NCBI RefSeq assembly: GCF_024494655.1
Contig: NZ_JANHDL010000018.1
Span: 1 to 36,201, forward strand
DNA length: 36,201 nucleotides
From: Halorubrum laminariae
GTDB lineage: Archaea; Halobacteriota; Halobacteria; Halobacteriales; Haloferacaceae
Direction: 5' to 3'
Below are positions 15,284 to 22,992 of this stretch, in pieces; positions within the stretch are counted from its first letter, which is position 1, and each line of letters starts with the position of its first letter. The position numbers and the translations under genes are program-made. Below the pieces are notes generated by a model. That model saw nothing but the letters and a program-made list of their open reading frames with translations, did no database searches and had not been told where the DNA came from.

Positions 15284-16546
15284 TTACATTTCGCGCATGA
15301 CCGACTCTTTGACGACGGCCGGGTCTTTGAGGAGTCGGTGCTGCTTGTACGTCCCGCCAGCCCGACCGCCGCTTTCGAGCGTCGATTCGACGGTGTCGTT
15401 GAAAGCGTGTTCTCGAAGTAAGTCTCGAACGCGGTCGATCTTGAGGTGGTCGGCGGCCTCTTGCTTGCATACTTCGACGTAGGCGTCGTAGATACGGGTA
15501 GTCCGAAATTCCGTCTCGTCAGTATTCTGTGTCAGTTCCGCGAGCGCTAAGAGTACGTACCGGGCGTGGGGTGTGTCGGTCGCGAGGAGTTCGCGGAGTC
15601 GATCGACTTCGGCTTTCATTTGTGCCTCGTTGACGTGGTGTTCTTGCACCTGTTCGGCACCTTCCTGTTCAGCGAGCTTCCCCGCGTTCTTCAGGATACG
15701 GACAGCTTTGCGGGCGTCGCCATGTTCACGCGCGGCGAGTGCTGCCGTCCGCGGGATAATTTCTGAGGCGAGGACGCCGTCGTGAAACGCGTCTTCACGG
15801 GCAGAGAGGATGTTTTGGAGTTGGTCGGCATCGTACGGCGGAAACACCGTTTCCTCGTTACCGAGTGACGACAAGACACGAGAGTTCAACTCGTCTCCCC
15901 ATTCGACCTTGTTCGAGATGCCGATGACACCGATGTAGGCTTCTGTCTTTTCGCTTTCTCCGGCTCGAGATAACTGCATCAGAAGCGTATTGGCGTCTTC
16001 GGTCGGTTGGAGTTGATCAATCTCGTCGAGAATGACGATCCCGCCGTCGTAGTGATCTTCCAGTAGTGACCAGATGTATGAGTAGTAGTGAGATGGTCCG
16101 AGTCCGGTGATCGGAATCGACTCGGGTTCGCCGGCAAGTTTGTTCACTTCGCGGGCGATTTTCGATGTAGCCTGTGCCTCTGTGTTATGCTGCGCGCAGT
16201 CGACGTATACCATTTCCACGTCTGTACCACGTGATTCCGCTTCACGGACAACACGGCGAGACGTGTGTTTACTCACGAGTGATTTCCCCGTGCCAGTTTT
16301 CCCGTAGATCATCACCGAGGTCGGCTCCGAATTGGTCACGAGCGGTCCAATGTTACTAGCTACGTACTGGATCTGTTCGGTGCGGCCGGCGATTCGGTCA
16401 CTTCCCGGGACCGTTGAGATTTCGAGTAGTTCGGGGCGTCGGATCAGTTCCGTTCGGTTGAGCACGCCAGCTTCGGCGAACAGTGGATCGCCACCCGTCG
16501 GATCCCGCCCGCCGTCAGCGGGATCACCACGCTCGTCACCAGACAT
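15284..16546 (-). CDS. orc: Orc1/Cdc6 replication initiator
   Basis: From the ATG at 16546 the protein has 420 residues. AAA+ motifs are Walker A GKTGTGKS (82-89), Walker B VILDEID (171-177), sensor 1 GVIGISNKV (206-214), an arginine finger in NSRVLSSLG (R223) and sensor 2 in GDARKAVRIL. A C-terminal winged helix (about 325-410) includes ETEFRTTRIYDAYVEVCKQEAADHLKIDRVRDLLREH. This binds origin recognition boxes and loads the MCM helicase. The 16546 start is preferred over the one at 16567 because a TATA box lies 23-34 nt upstream. The gene abuts repeat boxes on its 5' side, as expected for a haloarchaeal plasmid or secondary origin. The first box overlaps the promoter edge, so autoregulation is likely. 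Confidence 0.95.
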   Translation of the reverse strand: MSGDERGDPADGGRDPTGGDPLFAEAGVLNRTELIRRPELLEISTVPGSDRIAGRTEQIQYVASNIGPLVTNSEPTSVMIYGKTGTGKSLVSKHTSRRVVREAESRGTDVEMVYVDCAQHNTEAQATSKIAREVNKLAGEPESIPITGLGPSHYYSYIWSLLEDHYDGGIVILDEIDQLQPTEDANTLLMQLSRAGESEKTEAYIGVIGISNKVEWGDELNSRVLSSLGNEETVFPPYDADQLQNILSAREDAFHDGVLASEIIPRTAALAAREHGDARKAVRILKNAGKLAEQEGAEQVQEHHVNEAQMKAEVDRLRELLATDTPHARYVLLALAELTQNTDETEFRTTRIYDAYVEVCKQEAADHLKIDRVRDLLREHAFNDTVESTLESGGRAGGTYKQHRLLKDPAVVKESVMREM

Positions 16547-16568
16547 GGATATTGCTATCAATGCCACC

Positions 16569-16580
16569 GATATATATCTA
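16569..16580 (-). promoter_or_regulatory. TATA box of orc1/cdc6
   Basis: GATATATATC and its flanks lie 23-34 nt upstream of the ATG at 16546 on the minus strand, giving a leaderless transcript. The first origin box (16582-16600) starts 2 nt further upstream, so Orc binding would compete with TBP/TFB. Confidence 0.6.
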
Positions 16581-16581
16581 T

Positions 16582-17051
16582 CCCCGTTCCGACTGTATCC
16601 TGTTGCAAATGTCGCTCTCAGCGGTTCTATGGTGGGGTACGATACAGTTGGAACGTGGTTCCTCCCCCCTCGTTCCGACTGTATCCAACATGGTGGTTAG
16701 GGACTCCCCACCCACCCCTTGTTCCGACTGTATCTCATTGTGTCTGACGCCGATAATCTGGTTCAATTGTCTCTCACCCCCCTCGTTCCGAGTGTATCTC
16801 GGATACCGTTGCCGGCCCCAACTCTCAAACCCCCTCCCTCGATTCCATATCTTTATCATGGTGTGTATTGTATGCTACCGTACTGCACTTTCAGCGGTCT
16901 AGTAAGCCGAAGTGTCTTTCGGCGACCCTAATCGCCAGAAACGCCACTGTTACCACTGATACGTTCGGATAATGGTTGCTGCGGGGCTGTAGCCGGCACT
17001 GATCAGACACCTACAGATCTGCCGCCTTACACTCGGAACGAGGGGTGGGGG
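16582..17051. other. replication origin with six origin-recognition-box-like repeats
   Basis: A repeat of form CCCCTCGTTCCGACTGTATC occurs at 16582-16600, 16664-16686, 16715-16735 and 16777-16800 in plus orientation. It occurs in minus orientation at 16641-16655 (degenerate) and 17026-17051 (GGAACGAGGGG). The C-run next to GTTCC corresponds to the G-string of archaeal ORBs. The inverted distal copy frames about 220 nt with a T-rich patch near 16843-16860 that could unwind. Position beside orc1/cdc6 supports an origin. The short proline-rich ORF on the minus strand across 16950-17261 is not convincing. Confidence 0.8.
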
Positions 17052-17671
17052 AGGTGGAGACAACGAGACAGTCAGCTGTTCATTTTCATGCTTTGGTCTC
17101 GTCGAGCAAGAGTCTCTACCGGAAAACGCTGACAGCAGACACACGCGTGGTCGAGGCAGGCCGAGGCGAACAGGCATGCGCGTCTCGGGGGGAGAGAGCA
17201 CACCTGACAGACGACCACAAAACCCGGTGGTGGGCCGTGTGTCTCTGTCAGCACCTATCAATTATTATCACTATATGTAAACGTGTGGGAATCGGTCCAA
17301 AGCTATATCGAGATCGCGTCGCCAAACAGTCGTCGTCGACGAGAGTGTTGATGTCTAGATCATACTCGACTAACTTGATGCCCGATACTGACAGAGACTG
17401 AAAACGCCCCCAATCCCAAGCTTAGTAATTATACCTCTCTGACACAGGCCGCAACTCGGGTCAGGATACACTCGGTGACGTCACGTGACAATACGATCCC
17501 AACCAGTGTTAATTGTGGTATAAGGTCCGTGGCGAGTTCATCCCCTGCTCGAGAAAATGTGGGGATGTCATAGAACAGTTCGTACACCCTACTACTCGTC
17601 GCAGGGAGAAATCGGTCTCCGTTCGAGAGGGTAGCAGAAGCTATAGACAGATCGGATAGGTAGGTGAAAAT
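17052..17671. other. intergenic region, no gene seen
   Basis: About 620 nt without a convincing ORF. An AT-rich patch (about 17256-17280) may be a secondary unwinding element of the origin. The right end holds the exporter promoter region (a GCTATAGAC element near 17639-17647) and a Shine-Dalgarno-like GGTAGGTGA at about 17659-17667. No RNA gene was recognised. Confidence 0.45.
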
Positions 17672-17674
17672 GTG

Positions 17675-17998
17675 ATGTCGTGGTATATCCTCATACTTGC
17701 AGGCCTGTTTGAGATCGGCTGGGCGATCGGACTCGAATACTCAGACGGGCTCTCGAAGCCAGTGCCAACAGTCGGCACTATCGTCGCCCTTATTATTAGT
17801 ATGGTACTGCTGGCTCAGGCCGTCAAGGATCTCCCCATCGGGACAGCATATGCTGTCTGGACAGGTGTCGGGGCTGTTGGGACAGCCACACTTGGGATTA
17901 TTCTGTTTGATGAGCCGGCTTCCCTCGCTCGAATATCATTTATCGGGGTAATTGTCATCGGTATCGTCGGTCTCCACGCTGTCTCGGGCGGTCATTAA
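17675..17998 (+). CDS. SMR-family exporter, Gdx/SugE type (guanidinium)
   Basis: This 107-residue protein has four membrane segments. The motifs are those of the Gdx/SugE branch of small multidrug resistance proteins: WYILILAGLFEIGWAIGLEYSDG with the central E13, then KDLPIGTAYAVWTGVGAVGTATLGIILFDEPAS, and GIVGL in helix 4. Family members work as dual-topology homodimers that exchange guanidinium-type cations for protons. The ATG at 17675 is chosen over the GTG one codon earlier because it fits the family start MSW and the upstream GGTAGGTGA. It stands alone, convergent with the threonine-synthase-like gene. No guanidine riboswitch was recognised upstream. Confidence 0.88.
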   Translation: MSWYILILAGLFEIGWAIGLEYSDGLSKPVPTVGTIVALIISMVLLAQAVKDLPIGTAYAVWTGVGAVGTATLGIILFDEPASLARISFIGVIVIGIVGLHAVSGGH

Positions 17999-18154
17999 TT
18001 GTATCTCGCTAACCAGCCACAGCTCTTCCGGATTAGCAGTCGATCTGTGCTGTATGTGCACACGGTATGTCGTTTGTATCTGGCCCAGAGTATTCAACAA
18101 AGCGACAGAGTCGCTTTTGACTGAATTTTTCACCCTCGATCTCAACCGCGAGCG

Positions 18155-19360
18155 CTATCGGGCAAGCAGCGTTTCGAGCCGGTCCCGAAGGACGTCCCTA
18201 TGGATCGTCTCGGCCGCGACTGCCGTCTCCTTGGTTCCGATCTCCTTGAACCCCGTCCCGGTCGGTACGAGGACGACGGACTCATCAGCAGTAATGACGC
18301 CGCGATCAGCGAGACGGGACACACCTGCGAGTGTCGTCGCGGACGCCGGCTCGACGCAGAACCCGCCGTCGACGGCGAACCGACGCTGTGCGGTCCGTAT
18401 CTCGTCATCGGTTACGGAGACGACGGTGCCGTTGGTGTCGCGAACCGCGGTGAGTGCGCGAGCGCCGCTCGGCGGGTCCGGATTGCCGATCGAGTGAGCG
18501 ATCGTATCGCCGATCTCGCCGGGTGACAAAGGCGTCGGATCCATTGCGCCAGCCTCAAACGCTCGCGTTAGCGGGTCGGCGGTCGCGGTTTGGACGAGAC
18601 ACAGGCGCGGTGGCTCCTCGATCACTCCCGCGCGCTCTAGCTCGCGGATCCCGAGCCACACTCCAGAGGCGAACCCGCCGGAACTCGCCGGCAGCGCGAT
18701 CACGTCGGGCACCGCCGGGGCGAATTCCTCGCAGATCTCGAACAGTGCCGTTTTGTATCCGCTGATTCGGGTTGGCGCGTCGCTCACGAGCACGTCGATC
18801 GGGAGCCGCTCGGACAGGTCAAGTGCATCTGCATACAGCTTTGCGTAGTTGCCGGCAACCTGCACGATGGTCGGCTCGTACTGAGCGATGAGCTCTAGCC
18901 GCACCGACGAAGTTCCCTCCGGGACGAACACAACGCACTCCCGGCCGAGGCTCGTCGCGTGGGCGGCAGTGCTGATCGCCATGTTCCCGTACGAGACCGT
19001 GCCGACGACGTCATCATTAGTTGCGACCGCGTGAGGAACGGCTACCGCGCTTCCGCGGTCCTTGTACGCACCGGTCGGGTTCTCGGCTTCGTCTTTGACG
19101 AACACGCGAGCGCCCGCGGCGTCGTCGAGCCCGGGACTTCTGACGAGGGGCGTGCCACCTGCGGCCTGTGCAACGCCCTCGGGCTGATCAATCGGCAACA
19201 ACGCCTCGTACCGCCACATTCCACCCCGGTCTCGACAGTCGTCCCACGAGAACGTCGTTGGATCCGAATCGATCCAGAGCGGCTCCCCACAAGCGCATCT
19301 GACCCGAGCATCGTCGTCGTAGTGTTCTCCACACCGGTAACATTTCACCGAGAGAGACAT
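18155..19360 (-). CDS. threonine synthase-like PLP enzyme
   Basis: From the ATG at 19360 the protein has 401 residues; a GTG two codons earlier is possible. The N-terminal zinc ribbon uses C7, C10, C22 and C24. The PLP lysine is K100 in NPTGAYKDRGSA, where threonine synthases usually have NPTGSFKDR. VSYGNMAISTAAHATSLGRECVVFVPE is the expected substrate-binding region. The phosphate-loop segment reads ALPASSGGFASGVWLG rather than the typical GNxGN form. The fold is clear, and it would convert O-phosphohomoserine to threonine if orthodox. The loop differences allow another beta-elimination or replacement activity. A biosynthetic gene beside the plasmid origin suggests cargo. It converges on the exporter gene. 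Confidence 0.78.
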   Translation of the reverse strand: MSLSVKCYRCGEHYDDDARVRCACGEPLWIDSDPTTFSWDDCRDRGGMWRYEALLPIDQPEGVAQAAGGTPLVRSPGLDDAAGARVFVKDEAENPTGAYKDRGSAVAVPHAVATNDDVVGTVSYGNMAISTAAHATSLGRECVVFVPEGTSSVRLELIAQYEPTIVQVAGNYAKLYADALDLSERLPIDVLVSDAPTRISGYKTALFEICEEFAPAVPDVIALPASSGGFASGVWLGIRELERAGVIEEPPRLCLVQTATADPLTRAFEAGAMDPTPLSPGEIGDTIAHSIGNPDPPSGARALTAVRDTNGTVVSVTDDEIRTAQRRFAVDGGFCVEPASATTLAGVSRLADRGVITADESVVLVPTGTGFKEIGTKETAVAAETIHRDVLRDRLETLLAR

Positions 19361-19507
19361 AGCCACGCTGCGGCAGCCGGGGACATATGTGTTCGCTTAT
19401 GGTTTCGCCTGATTCTCGTAGTACGCAGCGTGCTCCTCGTGGACAGTCGTAATGGCCAGTTGGAACGTGCTTGGAGATATCGTAGTCGGTCGGGAGCGAC
19501 TGGGTAC

Positions 19508-19669
19508 CTATTTGTCCGGTCTATCATCACCCGATACAGTGTCGTTCTCGTTTGCGCCTTCGACGTCGTCGTGACACTCCTCGCAGGCGCATTCCTGCTC
19601 GTCGTCGTCGAGTGTGGTTGTCAGTGTGAACTCGGACTGAGGCGTCGAACCGCGAAGTGTTTCGGTCAT
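19508..19669 (-). CDS. small acidic cysteine-cluster protein
   Basis: A 53-residue ORF begins at the ATG at 19669. It is very acidic and has a compact CxCxxCH cluster (ECACEECHD, C27, C29, C32, H33) that could bind zinc. Its promoter resembles those of two other small genes in this region: an imperfect palindrome followed on the minus strand by an ATTATC TATA element 54-61 nt upstream. That shared layout, the acidic composition and the cysteine cluster support it as real, though it is short. The function is unknown. Confidence 0.5.
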   Translation of the reverse strand: MTETLRGSTPQSEFTLTTTLDDDEQECACEECHDDVEGANENDTVSGDDRPDK

Positions 19670-19701
19670 AGCTGTTGGTCAGGCCGCCCCCTCTGGGGAA
19701 A

Positions 19702-19730
19702 CCCTCGTCTCCGGATGGAGGCGATAATGT
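19702..19730 (-). promoter_or_regulatory. palindrome plus TATA element of small gene
   Basis: The plus strand reads CCCTCGTC-TCCG-GATGGAGG (imperfect palindrome, 19702-19721) followed by GATAATGT (19723-19730, minus-strand TATA). The same layout recurs at 20954-20980. Confidence 0.5.
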
Positions 19731-20314
19731 TTCCGACGCTGGCAGGCCGGTCATCCGGAGAGGTGGTGTTCGAGCGGTCAAGCGACCGTAGCCGGTCTAT
19801 GCCGCTCCGAGCCGTGCTGTCCATGCTGTCCCTCGTAGCCACAGTCCCACCAGCCGTCCCACCCCCAAGTCGAACACCCGTCCCTAGGGGGACACCCAGA
19901 GAGACGATCGTCCCACGGGGGACACCGTAGGAGATAGCCGTAGTAGGGGACACCCAGTGGAGGAAGTCACCCGTAGTAGGGGAGACACCGGACCCCCGGA
20001 GTGCCGCTGTAAACAACACCGGGGAACACGAGATGTGTAGACACACCACGTTTCCGCCGTAAGTAGCAAGTAGAGCGTGTAGAACGGAAGAGTAGAGAAG
20101 TGGAAGCCGTAGAGAGAGTGTCGAGTGGAGAAGAAGAGTCGAGCATAGTAGTAGCAGTAGGGGAGAGTATCGTAGTAGGGGGAAGAGAGTCGTCAATAGG
20201 GAAGAGTCGTACCCCACTACCTCCACCAGCCCCACGGATCGTCATCACCGGGATTCCCTGCAGAATCGTCGGTCGTTGTTCTCTGCACTACCCTCGTGTT
20301 GGGCTGTCGTCCAA
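19731..20314. other. gene-free region with tandem-like GGGGACACC repeats and purine-rich tract
   Basis: Four copies of a GGGGACACC-type box occur between about 19884 and 19990. Two of them share the longer form CCGTAGTAGGGGA (about 19938-19948 and 19972-19984). From about 20070 to 20210 the plus strand is an almost unbroken run of purine-rich GTAGAG/GGAAGAG units. The ORFs here are low-complexity (Ser/Leu/Pro or Arg rich) and unlike haloarchaeal proteins, so I leave them out. Confidence 0.45.
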
Positions 20315-20330
20315 GCGCAAAAAAAGAGGC
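20315..20330 (-). terminator. T-tract terminator
   Basis: The plus strand has GCGCAAAAAAAGAGGC, so a minus-strand transcript reads GCCTCTTTTTTTGCGC. It lies 14 nt after the stop of the 20682-20344 gene. An identical 16-mer follows the 21548-21345 gene. T-runs of this kind end archaeal transcripts. Confidence 0.65.
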
Positions 20331-20343
20331 CGGCCGGCTGGTC

Positions 20344-20682
20344 TTACTGGATCGCCTTCACCGCGATGACGACGACGAGACCGAGGAAGCCGACCGGGTA
20401 CATCAACACGAAGCCGGCCATCGCTACCGTGTTGAACACGGGGTGGAGGACGTAGCCGAGAAACGCTGCCATCGTCACGCCGGAGAACCAGCAGAAGCCG
20501 TAGACGACGAGCGTCACGAAGGTGGGCGTCGGGAGGAGCAGTTGCCGAACGGCCTGCCAGTGGGTCGCCTCGAAGTCGAAGCGGTCGAGGAAGCCGTCGA
20601 GGCGACCGCCGTCGTCGTCGTCCTCGTCGTCCTCGTCGAAGTCCGGAGACAGTTGCTCGGTGTCGAGACGGGGATGTGCCAT
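20344..20682 (-). CDS. small membrane protein of unknown function
   Basis: This 112-residue protein has an acidic N-terminal cytoplasmic part (LSPDFDEDDEDDDDGG), an amphipathic stretch (RLDGFLDRFDFEATHWQAVRQ), then two to three membrane segments between about residues 52 and 110. The ATG at 20682 is chosen because it overlaps the preceding stop as TGATG, indicating translational coupling. The longer upstream reading is Arg-rich and implausible. It forms a two-gene unit with the Cys-containing small protein before it and ends at a T-tract terminator. No family was recognised. It could be a plasmid surface or transfer-related component, but nothing in the sequence proves that. Confidence 0.65.
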   Translation of the reverse strand: MAHPRLDTEQLSPDFDEDDEDDDDGGRLDGFLDRFDFEATHWQAVRQLLLPTPTFVTLVVYGFCWFSGVTMAAFLGYVLHPVFNTVAMAGFVLMYPVGFLGLVVVIAVKAIQ

Positions 20683-20924
20683 CAGGCGACCTCCTCGGTG
20701 GCGACGATCTCGCCGTCCTCCCAGTCGACGAAGAACTCGGCCCCGCACGAGCAGACGTACTCCGCCCGGGTGCCGTTCTGGTCGAGGAGGTCGACCTCGG
20801 TGAGCTGGTGGGTCATCGCCGGGAGCGGCTGGTTGTGACACGTCCGTCGGATGCAGTCCGTCTGAAAGTCGGTGGTGGTGTCGATGTCGATGCTGCTGTC
20901 GAAGCTGCGAGTGTTGCTACTCAT
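20682..20924 (-). CDS. small cysteine-containing protein, possible zinc finger
   Basis: This 80-residue protein has four cysteines in two groups: TDCIRRTCHN and YVCSCGAEFFVDWEDGEIVA. The second looks like a half zinc ribbon with acidic strands after it. The ATG at 20924 is chosen because the upstream in-frame part lies within the promoter palindrome. It overlaps the membrane protein gene as TGATG. Its promoter contains a perfect 8-bp palindrome next to the TATA box. Function is unknown; a small DNA- or metal-binding protein is plausible. Confidence 0.65.
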   Translation of the reverse strand: MSSNTRSFDSSIDIDTTTDFQTDCIRRTCHNQPLPAMTHQLTEVDLLDQNGTRAEYVCSCGAEFFVDWEDGEIVATEEVA

Positions 20925-20953
20925 AGTTGTCTCTCGGGTCACCCCTCGGGTAA

Positions 20954-20980
20954 CCCTCACCTCCGGGTGAGGGGTATAAT
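20954..20980 (-). promoter_or_regulatory. palindromic operator plus TATA box
   Basis: CCCTCACC-TCCG-GGTGAGGG (20954-20973) is a perfect 8-bp inverted repeat. GGTATAAT (20973-20980), read on the minus strand as ATTATACC, is the TATA box. Transcription would begin near the far arm of the palindrome, so a bound protein would block it. Confidence 0.6.
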
Positions 20981-20982
20981 GT

Positions 20983-21291
20983 TGATCTCGTTCGTCGGCC
21001 CGATTGGGGAGTTCGGCTGTGGTCTCGATCGGTGCCGCTGGTCGCCACGTTAGTACTATGTACTAACGGAGAGAGAGACGGAGTCGGGAGTGGTTCGTCG
21101 ACGTCGATCGGGAGTCGAACTGTGGCGTGAGACGAGTGGTGAGATGGAGGTCGAAAGGAGGTGTTGTTGTGGTGTCGAGATCGGGGGGTGATCTGGTGTC
21201 GTTAGCCGCCGGGATTTGACCGTCGTGAACTGGTGGATTCAGTGGTGGATTTGGTGTATCTGCACTACGTCTGTGTTGTGGTGGCTTGGTG
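20983..21291. other. intergenic region, no gene seen
   Basis: About 310 nt rich in GTG and GAG trinucleotides on the plus strand, with a short palindromic TTAGTACTATGTACTAA near 21050-21066. No convincing ORF or RNA gene. Confidence 0.4.
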
Positions 21292-21307
21292 GCGCAAAAA
21301 AAGAGGC
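21292..21307 (-). terminator. T-tract terminator, identical to that at 20315
   Basis: The same 16-mer (GCGCAAAAAAAGAGGC on the plus strand) lies 37 nt after the stop of the 21548-21345 gene, giving a minus-strand T7 run. Confidence 0.6.
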
Positions 21308-21344
21308 GGACGACCAGCCGTTCTGGGTCCGTTCTGGGGGTCGG

Positions 21345-21548
21345 TCAGAGGTTCCTTCGACGGCACTTCGAACAGGCGACCTCACCACCGCCGAGGCGGG
21401 TGGCGTCATCGCTGTTGCAGTAGTCGCAGCCGTCCGATGCGTCAGCCGTGTTGGCGTTGGCGATGATGGCGAAGAGGAAGGCGATTGCGAGGACGATGCT
21501 GAAGACCACGCCGATGCCGAACACGAGCAGTGCGATGAATGCGTTCAT
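21345..21548 (-). CDS. small membrane-anchored zinc-ribbon protein
   Basis: The 67-residue protein from the ATG at 21548 begins with one long hydrophobic segment (FIALLVFGIGVVFSIVLAIAFLFAII, about 3-29). A cytoplasmic or external zinc-ribbon-like part follows: CDYCNSDDATRLGGGEVACSKCRR, with two CxxC pairs 15 residues apart. The internal start is preferred because the TATA-like element lies 31-40 nt upstream of it. It has its own T-tract terminator. It belongs with the neighbouring small Cys proteins as a set under similar promoters. Function is unknown. Confidence 0.6.
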   Translation of the reverse strand: MNAFIALLVFGIGVVFSIVLAIAFLFAIIANANTADASDGCDYCNSDDATRLGGGEVACSKCRRRNL

Positions 21549-21567
21549 TGTCTTGAAGACCTCGTCT

Positions 21568-21588
21568 CTGGCAGCCAGCAATAATGCT
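21568..21588 (-). promoter_or_regulatory. palindrome plus TATA-like element
   Basis: CTGGC-A-GCCAG (21568-21578) is followed by CAATAATGCT (minus-strand TATA ATTATTG). This is the same order of palindrome and TATA as at 19702 and 20954, though the palindrome sequence differs. Confidence 0.4.
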
Positions 21589-22990
21589 ACCGTTCGGGTG
21601 GGGCCTGCCGATGCCTCGTCGGGTTGAGGTGGCGGTCCGTCTCACCGTGTTGAGACAGAGCGAGGCCCCCTCGTGAGAGGGGTGGCTCGTGGACAGCCGT
21701 AGGTCCATCAGGAGACTGAGAGGTTTCCGTCTGAGGAGCTGGGCGGTTGCTGTCGCCAAGGGGCAGCTGCTGCCGGACGGAGACGATGCAAATCGTCGAG
21801 GGGACACCCGTCCTCGAGGTGGGTCGACTGCCGAGTCGAGATCGGGGTGGAACCGTCACCGGTCGGTCGCCGTCTGGCTGGCCGTCATGCAGTGGCCGAT
21901 GGCCGTGGCTGTGACCCAGCCGTCTGGGGGGTCGCCGTCGCCGGCGTGGCGATAGTCAGTTTCGTGAGGGGTTTCCCTCGTTGTGGATCCAGTTGTCCAG
22001 TAGCAGCCTCTCGGGTATCCAGTTCGAAGCGGCGTAGTGTCGTCGCGACTGTGGTGCTGATCGTCGTGGTGACGACCGTCACTGAGACGCAGGGCGATAC
22101 CCTGTTGGTGAGAGAAGCCGGTCGGCGTCGACGAGTGGCGATCGGTATCTCGTCGGGAGTGACGCCGTCGTCGTTTGGAGTCGGTCGCCGACGTCGGAGG
22201 TGAGGTCTCGCCGAGTGGTGCAGCCGTCCCCCACGGCGTCTGGTCCGGTGGTGTCTGCCAGCCGAATGGCGTCTGAATACTGAGGCCGACTACCGGTGGA
22301 TATCTCCGAAAAGTGATACTGGTCGTGGAGTCGTGAATCGACGGGGAGATGGATCGAGGTGTCGCCGTCTGAGTGAGGTGAACGGGAGTGGTGTCGTGTC
22401 GTCGTCGACGTCGTCATCCCGCCGGGGGAGAGAGTGCCGAGTGGTGTGTGGCCGCCGGCCAGCTGGAGGTGTCCTGTGTGGTCTCGCTGTCGCCGATCGG
22501 AGTCGTGGGTGTCCCCGTCCTGTTGGGTCCGACTGACCCTCGGGAAGTTCGGGATGGGCTGTGCCTCAGTAATCTGAGAGATATCGTGGGCAAACGGATG
22601 TGGTTTGAGGCGGTCGTGGATACTGACCGCCGTCTGGTTGGGAGTGGTGAGTGAGGCTGGATGCCGTGTGAGGTCCATGCTGATTCTGCTGTCCCTCTCC
22701 CCCTTTCTCTCCCTCCTTCCTCTGTCTCCAGATACCCAGTCCCCTTCAGGGGACTACTGGGGTGATCGGTGCAGCTTGCTGTATCACTCTTCTTACTCTT
22801 GGCCTTCTGGCCTGAACCACCCCACCCACAGGGGGTATTACCGGGTATATCGCAGACGCCGCTGTCAAAATCGGGGGGTTTCTGAAACCGTGAAATTAAG
22901 TCCGGTTTGGTAATTGGGCTGGAACGGCCATCTGTGCCCATCTCAGGTATGCGAGCCAGTCATATTGGGGGTGACTCGGTATTGGCCGAT
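21589..22990. other. 1.4-kb gene-poor region with strong strand asymmetry
   Basis: The plus strand is G/T-rich (repeated GTCGTCG, GGTGTCG, GTGGTG) and from about 22680 becomes C/T-rich. Two minus-strand ORFs (22678-22079 and 22082-21885) overlap as ATGA. However, their products are Thr/Ser/Arg/His/Pro-rich, lack acidic character and show weak third-position GC, so I do not call them genes. The region contains hairpins (22738-22755 and near 22877-22889). No RNA gene was recognised. Confidence 0.4.
22738..22755. repeat. short perfect hairpin
   Basis: AGTCCCC-TTCA-GGGGACT is a perfect 7-bp stem with a 4-nt loop in a C/T-rich tract. It could act as a terminator or structural signal. No T-tract follows on either strand. 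Confidence 0.5.
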
Positions 22991-22992
22991 CA

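Noticed and set aside
16950..17261. 103-codon minus-strand ORF in the origin region
   Set aside because: Its proline run comes from the C-rich arm of an origin box, its composition is basic, and it covers the distal inverted box.
17052..17671. Guanidine riboswitch ahead of the Gdx-type exporter
   Set aside because: I looked for paired conserved hairpins and found none. These riboswitches are known from bacteria.
19666..20235. 189-codon minus-strand ORF with Leu-rich N-terminus
   Set aside because: The hydrophobic start arises from the purine-rich repeat tract, and the rest is made by the GGGGACACC repeats, so it is low-complexity rather than coding.
22079..22678. 199-codon minus-strand ORF, overlapping a 65-codon ORF as ATGA
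   Set aside because: The overlap is tempting, but the product is Thr/Ser/His/Arg-rich, not acidic, and third-position GC is weak. I left it in the gene-poor region entry and a finding.
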